Assembly (NCBI GenBank): GCA_025934375.1 | Contig: JAICYD010000070.1 | Span: 1-37,121, forward strand | Direction of reading: 5' to 3' | Source of the DNA: Streptosporangiaceae bacterium | GTDB lineage: Bacteria > Actinomycetota > Actinomycetes > Streptosporangiales > Streptosporangiaceae | DNA length: 37,121 bases | Shown: piece after piece, positions 22,947 through 30,769 of the stretch | Position numbering within the stretch: position 1 is the stretch's first letter | Layout of the letters: each line of letters begins with the position of its first letter | Program-made: the position numbers and the translations under genes | The notes under the pieces: model-generated | What the model saw: the letters and a program-made list of their open reading frames with translations, nothing else | The model's database searches: none | Told to the model about the DNA's origin: nothing

Positions 22947-25142
22947 TTAGGACGGGGAGGGGAAGCCGTCTTTTCGCAGTTCAGGGCTGGCGGCTAGCAG
23001 GCGCTGGCGGACGAAGGGGGCCATCGTCTGCCCGTAGGCGCTGGTCAGGTGGTGGCTGTCGAAGTACACCAGGACGTTCCCGACGACTGGATCGCAGGCT
23101 TGCGGGCCGCAGATCAGCGAGTCCAGGTTGACGACCGGGACCTGTCCGCCCAGGGCGCGGGCCGCGTACGACGACGGCGGGTCGGCGACGATCGCGGTGG
23201 TGACGGGGACACCGCACGCCACCTGGTCACCGATGTTCTTCGCCAGGCACGTAGGCGGGTCCAGGCGTAGCTCCGGCGTCTCGCGGATGGCGATCACCGC
23301 GATGCCGTGGTGGATCAGGTCACCCCAGTAGGCCGCCATGCCGGCCCCGACCTCCGCCCGGGCCTGGGCGTCCACCCGCGGATGATCGACTGGCTCGGTC
23401 AGCGCGCGGCCACTCGTGATCACCACGTCGGGCCGGATCGTGGTGGTCAGGTCGTGCAGCACGGCGGCGCCCCACTGCCGGCACTGGGTGTACGGCCCCG
23501 ACGTCGGGCCGTAGAACAGCAGGGTGGAGGTCCAGGCGCAGTTGCCGTGCAGTTCGGTGACGAGCCTCCAGTGCTGGTCTTCGGCGATCGCGTTGAGCGC
23601 GGGAAACCAGTTCCCGGCGATGGAGTCGCCGACCAGGGCCACCGTCAGCCGGGGGTGCGCGGTGTCCCCGAACAAGCAGGGCTTCGGGGTGGCGGCGCGC
23701 TGGTCGGCCAGGCAGCCTTCTTGCCAGTAGGCGGGCCGCAGCGTCGGCGTGGGGGTGTCAATGGGCGGCAGCACGGGCCCCGGGCGGGCGGAGCTCAGGG
23801 CGTCGCCGAGGGCGGTGTCGGCGAGGACGGCGGCGCCGGGGTACCCCGGGCCCAGCCGGCCGTTCCACGTGGGATGCGCCACCAGGAACCCGGTCACCAG
23901 GGCGACCGGGACGACAGCGGCCAGCGCCACCGACACCGATCGCCAGCTGTGCCCGGTCAGCAGCCGCGCCTGGCGCACCCGGTCCTCGATGAGCGTCTTG
24001 GTGAGCCAGGACAGCAGTATCGCGTCGGCGGCCAGCAGCGGGCCGGTGATCGCGTTGACCCGGTGACCCCAGTAGGAGGTCCACAGCACGATCAGCGGCC
24101 AGTGCCACAGGTACAGCGAGTAGGAGATCCCGCCGAGGAACACCAGCGGAGGCAGGGACGTCAGCCGGGCCGGACCGTGCCGGGCCCGGGCCGGCCCGCA
24201 GGCGATCGCCGCCACCGTGCCGCCCACCGGCAGCAGCGCGATCACCCCCGGGAACGCCGCGGTCGCGTGCAGCACGAAGGCCGAGGTGACCGCCGTGGCC
24301 AGGCCCGCCCAGCCGAGCCACCCCTGCCGGCCGAGGAACCGCGCGGCGCCGGCCGGCAGCAGGGCCAGCAGCCCGCCCGCGCCCAGTTCCCAGATCCTGG
24401 TCGACGTAACGAAGTAAGCCGCCGCCGGGTTGGCGCTGGTCTCCCACGCGGAGTAGCCGAGCGAGCCCAGGGTGATCGCCACCGCCAGGGCGGCCAGGAT
24501 GAGCTTCCCGGACTTTCCGGGCTTCCGGGATGCTCCGCCCCTTCGCGCCCTGCCTACCTGACATGCCCCGCCCACTCCCGCCACCAGGAACAGCAGGGGC
24601 CAGGCGAGGTAGAACTGCTCCTCGACCGACAGGGACCAGAAGTGCTGGACCGGGGTGGCGGCCGCAGTGGACTTGAGGTAGTCGACCGCGTCGCTCGCGA
24701 GCTGCCAGTTCTGGAAGTACAGGGCGCTCGCGCGCACCTGCGCCGCCGTCTGCGACAGCTGCGTCGACGGCAGGATCAGCAGCGAGGCGACCCAGGTCGC
24801 CGCGAGGACGACCATGGCGGCGGGCAGCAGCCGCCGGGCGCGCCTTCCCCAGAAACCGACGAGCGAGACCGTGCCGGCCTTGCGGTACTCCCGCAGCAGG
24901 TGCCCCGTGATGAGGAAACCGGAGATGACGAAGAACACGTCCACCCCGGCGAACCCGCCGGGCAGCAGCGACGGGTAGAGGTGATAGATGACCACCATCG
25001 ACACCGCCAGCGCCCGCAGGCCCTGGACATCGGGGCGGAAGCCGTCGTTGTCCCGGCTGGCTGTGTTCCTGCCAGCGGGGTTCCTGCCAGCGGGGTTCCT
25101 GCCGACTGTGTCCCTGCCAGCGGTGGCGGTCTCAGAAGCCAT
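22947..25142 (-). CDS. Membrane O-acyltransferase with C-terminal SGNH domain (OafA-like)
   Basis: About 731 residues from the ATG at 25142; a TTG at 25151 is also in frame. No clear ribosome site is visible. Residues about 35-400 are an Acyltransf_3 membrane domain: FRPDVQGLRALAVSMVVIYH with the catalytic-type His, FAGVDVFFVISGFLI, RRARRLLPA, YLAWPLLFL, and SYSLYLWHWPLIV, with around ten transmembrane helices. The C-terminal exterior SGNH domain has VALVGDSIAGNW and a late DSHHLTSAYG (Asp-x-x-His pair). Such fusions O-acetylate cell-surface polysaccharide or peptidoglycan in the families studied. The first 32 residues are five pentapeptides encoded by a 15-bp tandem repeat. No glycan cluster lies nearby, so the acceptor is unknown. 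Confidence 0.93.
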   Translation of the reverse strand: MASETATAGRDTVGRNPAGRNPAGRNTASRDNDGFRPDVQGLRALAVSMVVIYHLYPSLLPGGFAGVDVFFVISGFLITGHLLREYRKAGTVSLVGFWGRRARRLLPAAMVVLAATWVASLLILPSTQLSQTAAQVRASALYFQNWQLASDAVDYLKSTAAATPVQHFWSLSVEEQFYLAWPLLFLVAGVGGACQVGRARRGGASRKPGKSGKLILAALAVAITLGSLGYSAWETSANPAAAYFVTSTRIWELGAGGLLALLPAGAARFLGRQGWLGWAGLATAVTSAFVLHATAAFPGVIALLPVGGTVAAIACGPARARHGPARLTSLPPLVFLGGISYSLYLWHWPLIVLWTSYWGHRVNAITGPLLAADAILLSWLTKTLIEDRVRQARLLTGHSWRSVSVALAAVVPVALVTGFLVAHPTWNGRLGPGYPGAAVLADTALGDALSSARPGPVLPPIDTPTPTLRPAYWQEGCLADQRAATPKPCLFGDTAHPRLTVALVGDSIAGNWFPALNAIAEDQHWRLVTELHGNCAWTSTLLFYGPTSGPYTQCRQWGAAVLHDLTTTIRPDVVITSGRALTEPVDHPRVDAQARAEVGAGMAAYWGDLIHHGIAVIAIRETPELRLDPPTCLAKNIGDQVACGVPVTTAIVADPPSSYAARALGGQVPVVNLDSLICGPQACDPVVGNVLVYFDSHHLTSAYGQTMAPFVRQRLLAASPELRKDGFPSPS
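25047..25121 (-). repeat. Five-copy 15-bp tandem repeat at the acyltransferase N-terminus
   Basis: Seventy-five bases consist of five in-frame 15-bp units, encoding AGRDT, VGRNP, AGRNP, AGRNT and ASRDN. Two central units are identical at DNA level. The unit length keeps frame when copies are gained or lost by slippage. Confidence 0.75.
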
Positions 25143-25277
25143 TGATGCCAAAGTCTATCCAGGGTAAGTTGCTTGACCGTACTAACCGTCGACATTGCCC
25201 GGCGGGGTTCAGTACTTCCCGGAATTACGCTGCCGGAACATCGGAACATCGGCCGCCCGCGGGCCAGGGGCCGGGGG

Positions 25278-25493
25278 CTACCCGGGCGGCGGCGCCACCA
25301 GGCTCACGTCGATCACGTCGAGCTTCAGGCTGCTGATCCGCACCATGAGGCCGGTGAGCGCGCCCTGATCGGGAAACTCCGCCCGCAGGGTCGTGATGCC
25401 ATGACCCACCGTTACCTCGCAGTCGTCGAATTCCGCGCGCAACGCCGAGTTGGCTTGTCCCAGGAAGGTGATCTCGTATGTCTGCGCTCGCAC
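25278..25493 (-). CDS. Small conserved hypothetical protein
   Basis: 71 residues from the GTG at 25493, chosen because GAGAGGTGG lies about eight bases upstream; the open frame upstream to 25829 is Arg/Pro-rich and not coding-like. The sequence runs YEITFLGQANSALRAEFDD, CEVTVGHGITTLRAEFPDQGALTGLM, then RISSLKLDVIDVSL. It alternates strand and helix in a compact alpha/beta pattern. I recall similar small proteins in actinomycetes, described as regulators of unknown type, but no named domain can be given. It stands alone upstream of the acyltransferase gene on the same strand. Confidence 0.6.
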   Translation of the reverse strand: MRAQTYEITFLGQANSALRAEFDDCEVTVGHGITTLRAEFPDQGALTGLMVRISSLKLDVIDVSLVAPPPG

Positions 25494-25656
25494 TGGTCCA
25501 CCACCTCTCGATCTCGCCGCTCTTGCAGGCGCGTGTTCACCCGTCACCGAGCCTGCCCCGCGCCTGCCCGGGGCGCATCGCCCGTTTGAGGGTGACCTCG
25601 CGATCTTCGCGGTGCGCCCCGGGCACGGGCCGCGATCAGGACGGGTTGCCAAATAA

Positions 25657-25809
25657 CCCGGGTCGGCCGGCGCGGTCCAGATCAACCTGCGCCAGTTCGG
25701 GTGGGCGCTGGTGCCGGCCATCGCGCTGCTGACGCTGTGGGAGCTCGGGAAGCTCCTAGCGCGGCGATCAGCGGCTCCTGCCGTCCATCCTCCCGGTACC
25801 ACGTCATGA
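25657..25809 (+). pseudogene. Remnant of the C-terminus of a cation-translocating P-type ATPase
   Basis: An open stretch without a start codon, bounded upstream by an in-frame TAA at 25654-25656, encodes VQINLRQFGWALVPAIALL, TLWELGKLLARR, and ends at TGA 25807-25809. The pattern LRQFGWAL...LWELGK is familiar as the last transmembrane helix and tail of actinobacterial P-type ATPases. About 50 residues remain of a protein that would be over 700. It lies in a 442-bp gap between the small protein at 25493 and the STAS gene. The match is from memory, so the identity is moderate. Confidence 0.5.
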
Positions 25810-25935
25810 GGTGAACACCGTCTCCACACTGCAAGGCGGTCCTCGTCGCTACCTTGGAATAGCCGCCAGCCGCCGAGAACGCGATAGCCTGGCTACGAGA
25901 ACCGAGAGCCTGCGGATACCCGGAGTGGCTAAGTC

Positions 25936-26268
25936 ATGAGTGATCAGGCGGGGCAGATCATGTCAGTCGTGGTGGTGCTGCCAGCCGAGATCGACGTCAC
26001 CAACTCCGATGAAGTCCACCAGCAGCTGACCTCGGTCCTGTCCCCAGGCGTCGGTACAGTGATCGCCGACTTGACGGCGACGTCGTTTTGCGACTCCTCG
26101 GGGGTCCACGCGATCATGCACGCCCAGGAGCGGGCGGCCGCGCGGGACGTGGGGCTGCGGCTCGCGGTGGCGCCGGGCGGCTCGGTGCGCCGGGTCCTGC
26201 AGCTGACGGGGGCCGACCACATCATGCCGGTCTTCGCCACCGTTGAAGAAGCGCTCGAGGGAGCCTAG
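25936..26268 (+). CDS. STAS-domain anti-sigma factor antagonist
   Basis: 110 residues forming one STAS domain: VVVLPAEIDVTNSDEVHQQL at the start, VIADLTATSFCDSSGVHAIMHA in the centre, and VLQLTGADHIMPVF near the end. The DSSG motif (S55 aligned with the phosphorylated Ser of SpoIIAA) indicates a substrate of an RsbW/SpoIIAB-type kinase and of PP2C phosphatases. A GGAG precedes the ATG by about ten bases. It converges on the conservon (29-base gap) and lies some 4.5 kb from two SpoIIE-type phosphatases, which are plausible partners. The sigma factor or anti-sigma partner is not in the immediate neighbourhood. Confidence 0.92.
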   Translation: MSDQAGQIMSVVVVLPAEIDVTNSDEVHQQLTSVLSPGVGTVIADLTATSFCDSSGVHAIMHAQERAAARDVGLRLAVAPGGSVRRVLQLTGADHIMPVFATVEEALEGA

Positions 26269-26297
26269 CGAGCCTGCGCCGCGACGGGGTCCGGGCC

Positions 26298-26975
26298 TCA
26301 GCCGCGGCTGGCCGTGGTCGCCTGGCTCCGGCTCAGCATGACGTACCTGGCCAAGCCGATGAGGACCTTCTTCACGGACTCGCGGTCGCGGGCGTCACAC
26401 AAGACGACCGGTATCTCCGGCTTCAGCGTGAGGGCGATCCTGATGTCGTCGGCCTCGAACCGGGGAGCGCCCTCGAAGCAATTCACCGCGACGATGAAGG
26501 GGATGTCGTTGCGCTCGAAGTAGTCAATGGAGGCGAAGCAATCGGCGACCCGCCGGGTGTCGGCCATGACCACGGCGCCGATCGCCCCGAAGGACAGGTC
26601 GTCCCACATGAACCAGAAGCGTTCCTGGCCGGGCGTGCCGAACAGGTAGAGCACGAGTTGCGACGAGAAGCTGATCCGGCCAAAGTCCATGGCCACGGTC
26701 GTGGTGGTCTTGGCGCTGAGGCCATGGGTGTCGTCAATGCCGACGCTGCGGTCGCTCAGCGGCTCCTCGGTCCGCAGCGGCCTGATCTCGCTGACCGAGC
26801 CGACCAGCGTGGTCTTCCCCACGCCGAACCCGCCGGCGATAAGGATCTTCGCGGTCGACGGCACCGCCGACGGCCCAGTGCCTTGACTAGCACTGTCTTG
26901 GCGAGCAGTGTCGTGGCGAGCACTGTCTTGGCGAGCACTGTCTTGGCGAGCACTGTCATAGGGATTCAAGTCCAT
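26298..26975 (-). CDS. cvnD: Conservon small GTPase-like protein CvnD
   Basis: 225 residues from the ATG at 26975; a TTG just before it is also in frame. The P-loop is GGFGVGKT at 48-55. The switch region TTTTVAMDFGRI and LYLFGTPGQERF replace the G2/G3 motifs, and VAVNCF stands where NKxD would be. This is the pattern of the Cvn ATP/GTP-binding family, related to MglA-type Ras-like proteins. The first 31 residues contain five DSARQ-type pentapeptides encoded by a 15-bp repeat. It is the fourth gene of a Cvn operon and overlaps the end of cvnC by 20 bases. It presumably acts as the output switch for the membrane sensor CvnA. Confidence 0.93.
   Translation of the reverse strand: MDLNPYDSARQDSARQDSARHDTARQDSASQGTGPSAVPSTAKILIAGGFGVGKTTLVGSVSEIRPLRTEEPLSDRSVGIDDTHGLSAKTTTTVAMDFGRISFSSQLVLYLFGTPGQERFWFMWDDLSFGAIGAVVMADTRRVADCFASIDYFERNDIPFIVAVNCFEGAPRFEADDIRIALTLKPEIPVVLCDARDRESVKKVLIGLARYVMLSRSQATTASRG
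26883..26957 (-). repeat. Five-copy 15-bp tandem repeat at the CvnD N-terminus
   Basis: Seventy-five bases form five in-frame 15-bp units encoding DSARQ, DSARQ, DSARH, DTARQ and DSASQ. The first two are DNA-identical and the others differ by one to a few bases. Copy number would change the tail by five residues per unit without loss of frame. Confidence 0.85.
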
Positions 26976-27339
26976 CAAGCACCATCCTCAATAGGCGCTG
27001 GTCGGGTACCGGCTGCCGCTGGGCGGAGACGATCCGCAGCATCCCCTCGTTCGTGAGGTCGCCGAGCAGCACGCGCACCACCCCCAGGGGGAGGTCAATT
27101 TCCGAGGTCAGGTCGACGATGGGGGTCGGCCGGCGGCAGACGCCGAGAATCCGGCGGTGCTCGGGCCCGGGCCGGAAGTGCCCGTACGGCCCTTCGCCGG
27201 TGGCGACCACGACGTCAATGAGCCCGAAGGAAGCACTGCTGTCGGGAAGCGTCCGCCCATTGGTCACCGCGTACGGACGGACGATCGGGCCGGCTTCCTG
27301 ATCGAACCAGCGCTCCCCGTGGCTGTCGCGGGGGGTCAT
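26956..27339 (-). CDS. cvnC: Conservon DUF742 protein CvnC
   Basis: 127 residues of the DUF742 family: ERWFDQEAGPIVRPYAVTNGRT near the N-terminus, HRRILGVCRRPTPIVDLTSEIDLPLGVVRVLLGDL in the centre, and LLRMVLDGLESL at the end. The middle segment has winged-helix character. The start overlaps the stop of cvnB as ATGA, and its own end overlaps cvnD. In Streptomyces the Cvn proteins are proposed to form a membrane-associated complex resembling eukaryotic G-protein systems. CvnC is thought to bridge the roadblock protein and the GTPase. Confidence 0.95.
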   Translation of the reverse strand: MTPRDSHGERWFDQEAGPIVRPYAVTNGRTLPDSSASFGLIDVVVATGEGPYGHFRPGPEHRRILGVCRRPTPIVDLTSEIDLPLGVVRVLLGDLTNEGMLRIVSAQRQPVPDQRLLRMVLDGLESL

Positions 27340-27752
27340 TCCGCGGCTATTTCATCGGGGAACCTGGGCTCGGCGGCGAGGTACTTGCCCATGCGGCGCA
27401 CGAGCATCGCCATCTCGTAGGCGATGAGCCCCACGTTCGGCTCCGCGGAAGTCAGCACCGCCAGGCAGGTCCCCTTGCCCGCGGCGATGACGAACAGGAA
27501 GGCGAATTCCATCTCGATGATGGTCTGCCGCACCTTCCCCCCGTGGAAGTGCCGCCCGGTGCCGCGGGCGAGGCTCTGCACGCCAGCCGCCAAGGCGGAC
27601 AGGTGCTCGCCGTCTTCTCGGTTGAGTCCCTGCGACGACGCCACCACCAGGCCATCGCGAGACAGGATGAGCGCCTGCTGGACGTGCTCGACCTGGCTGA
27701 CCAGGTTGTCCAGCAGCCAGCTCAACTGCCCCGTCGTGTCAGTCTGTGCCAT
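27336..27752 (-). CDS. cvnB: Conservon roadblock/LC7 protein CvnB
   Basis: 138 residues from the ATG at 27752 (GAGGCAGG lies just upstream); an in-frame ATG at 27785 would overlap the end of cvnA and add 11 residues. The roadblock/LC7 fold shows as LSWLLDNLVSQVEHVQQALILSRDGLVVASSQGL, then HLSALAAGVQSLA, and IIEMEFAFLFVIAAGKGTCLAVLTSAEPNVGLIAYEMAMLVRRMG. Roadblock proteins act as GTPase-activating or scaffold partners of MglA/CvnD-like GTPases. The gene is tightly packed between cvnA and cvnC (ATGA overlap). Confidence 0.95.
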   Translation of the reverse strand: MAQTDTTGQLSWLLDNLVSQVEHVQQALILSRDGLVVASSQGLNREDGEHLSALAAGVQSLARGTGRHFHGGKVRQTIIEMEFAFLFVIAAGKGTCLAVLTSAEPNVGLIAYEMAMLVRRMGKYLAAEPRFPDEIAAE

Positions 27753-27765
27753 TCCGCCTGCCTCG

Positions 27766-30393
27766 CTATCGGTTGGTTCCGTCATCGGGGGCACCCTGGG
27801 GATCATCGAGGTCATCCACGCGCCCGCGCTGCCACCCCTGCTGCATCTGGAGCATCATGGAGCGGGTCGCCTCCGGCGACCGCTCGTCGATGCCGGGCAC
27901 GTCAGGGGCCGCCGACTGCGCCCCTGTCGTCTGCCGGGCTCGCAACTGCGGCGCGAGGCTGGCCTGGGGGACGCGGATGGGCATCCCGAGATGACTGCCG
28001 GACGACAGGGGGTCAGTTCCCGGCCGGTCATCGGCGGGCGGGCGGCTGGCCCCGCCTGCCTCATCGTGATCGCCCGGGCCGGCCGACGAGAACGGCTGCG
28101 GCCCCGTCCTCGCCCGGCGAAAAGCGTGCGGCCAGGGCGTAATCGCCTCGGCGTCCAGTGACGATACCGCCGGTGATTGCGCCGTGTGCGCGGTTTCCCA
28201 GGGCGCCCGGGGCAAGGTGGCGGACCCGGGTGAGCGTCCCGGCTCGGCGTCACTAAGCCCGGCGTCCGGCCCCGGCCAGGTACTGCGCCCCGCGGCGGCG
28301 GGCGGCAGCCGGTGCCTGCCGGTCACGCCGAAGCCCTGCGAGTCCAGGGCGCCAGGCGCGGGCGGCAGCGGCTCACCGCCGAATGGCTCCCCGGGGACCG
28401 CGCCTTGCGTGAGCGCCGGCCGGGCGTCGGCCGGCCATCCGGAGTACCCGGGCGATCCGGCCTCTTCCTCACGGACAATGACCCCGAACGGGGCCACGAC
28501 GATCGCGGTGGTTCCCCCGTACACGGACTGGCGCAGCGCCACCCGGATTCCGTGCCGGGCGGCCAGCCGGGCGACGACGAACAGGCCCAGCTGCTCGCTG
28601 TTGGCGAGGTCGAACTCCGGGGGGCTGGCCAGTCGGTTGTTGATGTCGTCGAGCTCGGACGGGCTGAGGCCAAGGCCACGGTCTTCGATCTCGGCGACCA
28701 GGCCAGTCCCGACCCGGTCCGCCCTGACCTCTATCCGGGTGTTCGGCGGGGAGAAGGTCGACGCGTTCTCGACCAGTTCGGCGACCAGGTGGATGACGTC
28801 GTTGACAGCGTTGCCGGCGACCAGGTCGCGCGACTCGCTCAGCACGTCAACGCGGACGTAGTCCTCGACCTCGGCCACCGCGGCGCGCAGCACGTCCACG
28901 ATGGGGATCGGCTCGCGCCAGCCGCGGCCGGGAGTGGACCCCGACAAGATGATCAGGCCCTCGGCGTGCCTGCGCATGCGGGTGGTGAGGTGGTCCAGCC
29001 GGAACAGGTCAGCGAGCGCCGCCGGATCGCTGGTCTGGCGCTCCATCGAATCGAGCATCCCCAGTTGCCGGTGCAGCAGGGACTGATTGCGCATGGAGAT
29101 GTTCAGGAAGACCTGGTTGACGCCCTTGCGCAGCCGCGCCTGCTCGACGGTGGCGGCGACGGCCGCCTCCTGCACCGTGCCGAACGAGTCCGCGATCTGG
29201 GAGATCTCCCGGATGCCGCTCGCCGGCGGCGGCGGGGATTCCGCGAGCACGTCGATGTCCTCGCCGCGCCGGAGCCGGTCGACCACGCGCGGCAGCCGTT
29301 CGTCGGCCATGCCGCGGACACTGTCGTTCAGCTGGGTCAGGTCGCCGGTGAACTTCCGGCCGAACCACACGAGCAGGAAGAGGGACACGATGACGGCGAG
29401 CAGCCCGACGCCGCCAGCCAGGACGGCCTGGGTCAGCAGGCCGTTGCTGCTATCGGCGCTCTGCGCCTGGAACCTTCCCGCGTTGGCGGTCTGGATGTCC
29501 AGCATGACCTGCTCGTACTGGCCGGAGACCGCTTGCCAGGACTTCGGGTCCACCGGGACCGGCCCGCTGCCCGTGCTCGCCGCGATCTGGTCTTCCATCG
29601 CAACGAACTGCTTGTACATCGGCGAGCTGGTGGCTGAGTCGTAGCCGGCGCGGTAGGAGGGAGGCAACAGGGACATGCCTGAGGTGAGCAGGACCCGCCG
29701 ACTGGCCATGCTGGCGGTGAACAACTGCCTGGCGTCGGGACTCATCACGCCCTTGCTGATCGCCAGCGCGCCACCGGCCAGTGCCATCTCCCGGACGGCC
29801 ATCTCAAGGGAGTAGGACGCGTTGATGGCGCCGACCGACTCGATCCCCAGCGAGCTCCCTTCCCGGTCCTTGTCCTGGGCGTAATACAACTGGAACTCGG
29901 CATCGATGATGTCGCTGTATCCCTGGAAGGCGGCGGTCGCGCTCCAGCTTCCCGAGTCAACCTCCTGCCGGAGGGTGCCCAGCTGCCGCAACTGGCTCAG
30001 CAGGGCGCGCTCGGCCGTCCTGGTGGTGGGAGACAGCACGTTGTCCTGGGACTGCAACGCGGCCTTGGCTCCTGGTAGCGCGTTGTCCAGGGTCTTGCGC
30101 ACGGCGAGCAACGCGGCCTTAGGTGCCGTGCGATTGCTGAGCAGCCAGGCATAGCTCTGCGCCTGCTCAACCGGGATGTCGATCGTCAGCGTGGAGACCG
30201 CCGGGCCTGTATCGGCCTTGCTGACGGTGCTGTAGTTGTGGTCACCGATCGCCCTGGGAACCGTGTTGTCCGCTGCAAAGGCCCACAGGGCGATCAGCGA
30301 GACCAGGGGGACGGCGAACATGCTGATCAGGTACAGCCGGATGGGCCGGGACCGGGCAGGCCGGGAGCGGACAGGACGCCGGATAGCCGCCAT
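27766..30393 (-). CDS. cvnA: Conservon sensor histidine kinase-like protein CvnA (nitrate-sensing NIT type)
   Basis: 875 residues. Transmembrane helices lie at about 18-41 and 322-346, enclosing an extracytoplasmic region that resembles the helical NIT domain (TIDIPVEQAQSYAWLLSN, then SYSLEMAVREMALAGGALAIS). A HAMP-like region follows, then a dimerisation segment with LFRLDHLTTRMRRHAEGLIILSG in place of a standard H-box, and an ATPase domain: VAELVENASTFSPP (N-box, about 535), EDRGLGLS (G1), and QLGLFVVARLAARHG (G2). From about 640 the protein is a long Pro/Gly-rich tail. The ATG lies five bases after GAGG, within the dyad TCACATGTGA (30400-30409). It heads the cvnABCD operon. Signal unknown. 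Confidence 0.94.
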   Translation of the reverse strand: MAAIRRPVRSRPARSRPIRLYLISMFAVPLVSLIALWAFAADNTVPRAIGDHNYSTVSKADTGPAVSTLTIDIPVEQAQSYAWLLSNRTAPKAALLAVRKTLDNALPGAKAALQSQDNVLSPTTRTAERALLSQLRQLGTLRQEVDSGSWSATAAFQGYSDIIDAEFQLYYAQDKDREGSSLGIESVGAINASYSLEMAVREMALAGGALAISKGVMSPDARQLFTASMASRRVLLTSGMSLLPPSYRAGYDSATSSPMYKQFVAMEDQIAASTGSGPVPVDPKSWQAVSGQYEQVMLDIQTANAGRFQAQSADSSNGLLTQAVLAGGVGLLAVIVSLFLLVWFGRKFTGDLTQLNDSVRGMADERLPRVVDRLRRGEDIDVLAESPPPPASGIREISQIADSFGTVQEAAVAATVEQARLRKGVNQVFLNISMRNQSLLHRQLGMLDSMERQTSDPAALADLFRLDHLTTRMRRHAEGLIILSGSTPGRGWREPIPIVDVLRAAVAEVEDYVRVDVLSESRDLVAGNAVNDVIHLVAELVENASTFSPPNTRIEVRADRVGTGLVAEIEDRGLGLSPSELDDINNRLASPPEFDLANSEQLGLFVVARLAARHGIRVALRQSVYGGTTAIVVAPFGVIVREEEAGSPGYSGWPADARPALTQGAVPGEPFGGEPLPPAPGALDSQGFGVTGRHRLPPAAAGRSTWPGPDAGLSDAEPGRSPGSATLPRAPWETAHTAQSPAVSSLDAEAITPWPHAFRRARTGPQPFSSAGPGDHDEAGGASRPPADDRPGTDPLSSGSHLGMPIRVPQASLAPQLRARQTTGAQSAAPDVPGIDERSPEATRSMMLQMQQGWQRGRVDDLDDPQGAPDDGTNR

Positions 30394-30769
30394 AGCGCCT
30401 CACATGTGACAAGCACGGAGGGAGGCACTTGCCCTCGCCGCAGAAGCACGCATAGCCCAACACTGGGTCGCCCCAACGCCCCTGCTTGGCGGTAGCCGAA
30501 CCCCCCCGGCGTGACCAACCATTGAAACTTCTAGCTCGTAATGCTGTGCACCGTAACACGGCCACAAGCCAAAATGTCGAACTATTCCCGGAAAAGCGAG
30601 AAAACCCTACACTCACGCCTCGCCGACGTTTAGGCCCGGGCGACTATTTTTACATTCATCTATTCACACAATCTTCGTCATTCACGAACTTCACTACAGG
30701 CGCCAGGGGCCGGGCGGCGACGCGTTCCGTCTTCGTTTCGCCACCCTTTTGTTCCATGCTGTTCACTCG
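30394..30769. promoter_or_regulatory. 376-bp intergenic region upstream of cvnA, with AT-rich block
   Basis: This gap separates the end of the receiver-SpoIIE gene from the cvnA start on the same strand. A perfect palindrome TCACATGTGA sits at 30400-30409, immediately before the cvnA start and partly serving as its ribosome site. The stretch about 30520-30700 is clearly less GC-rich than anything nearby and should contain the cvnA promoter. On the minus strand TTCGAC and TGTTAC with a 17-base spacer (around 30550-30590) are one possible -35/-10 pair, with low confidence. No gene or RNA is recognised. Confidence 0.4.

Noticed and set aside
23307..25145. 612-codon plus-strand frame opposite the acyltransferase
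   Set aside because: It is rich in Arg/Gln/Gly without folds, while the minus strand shows transmembrane helices and catalytic motifs.
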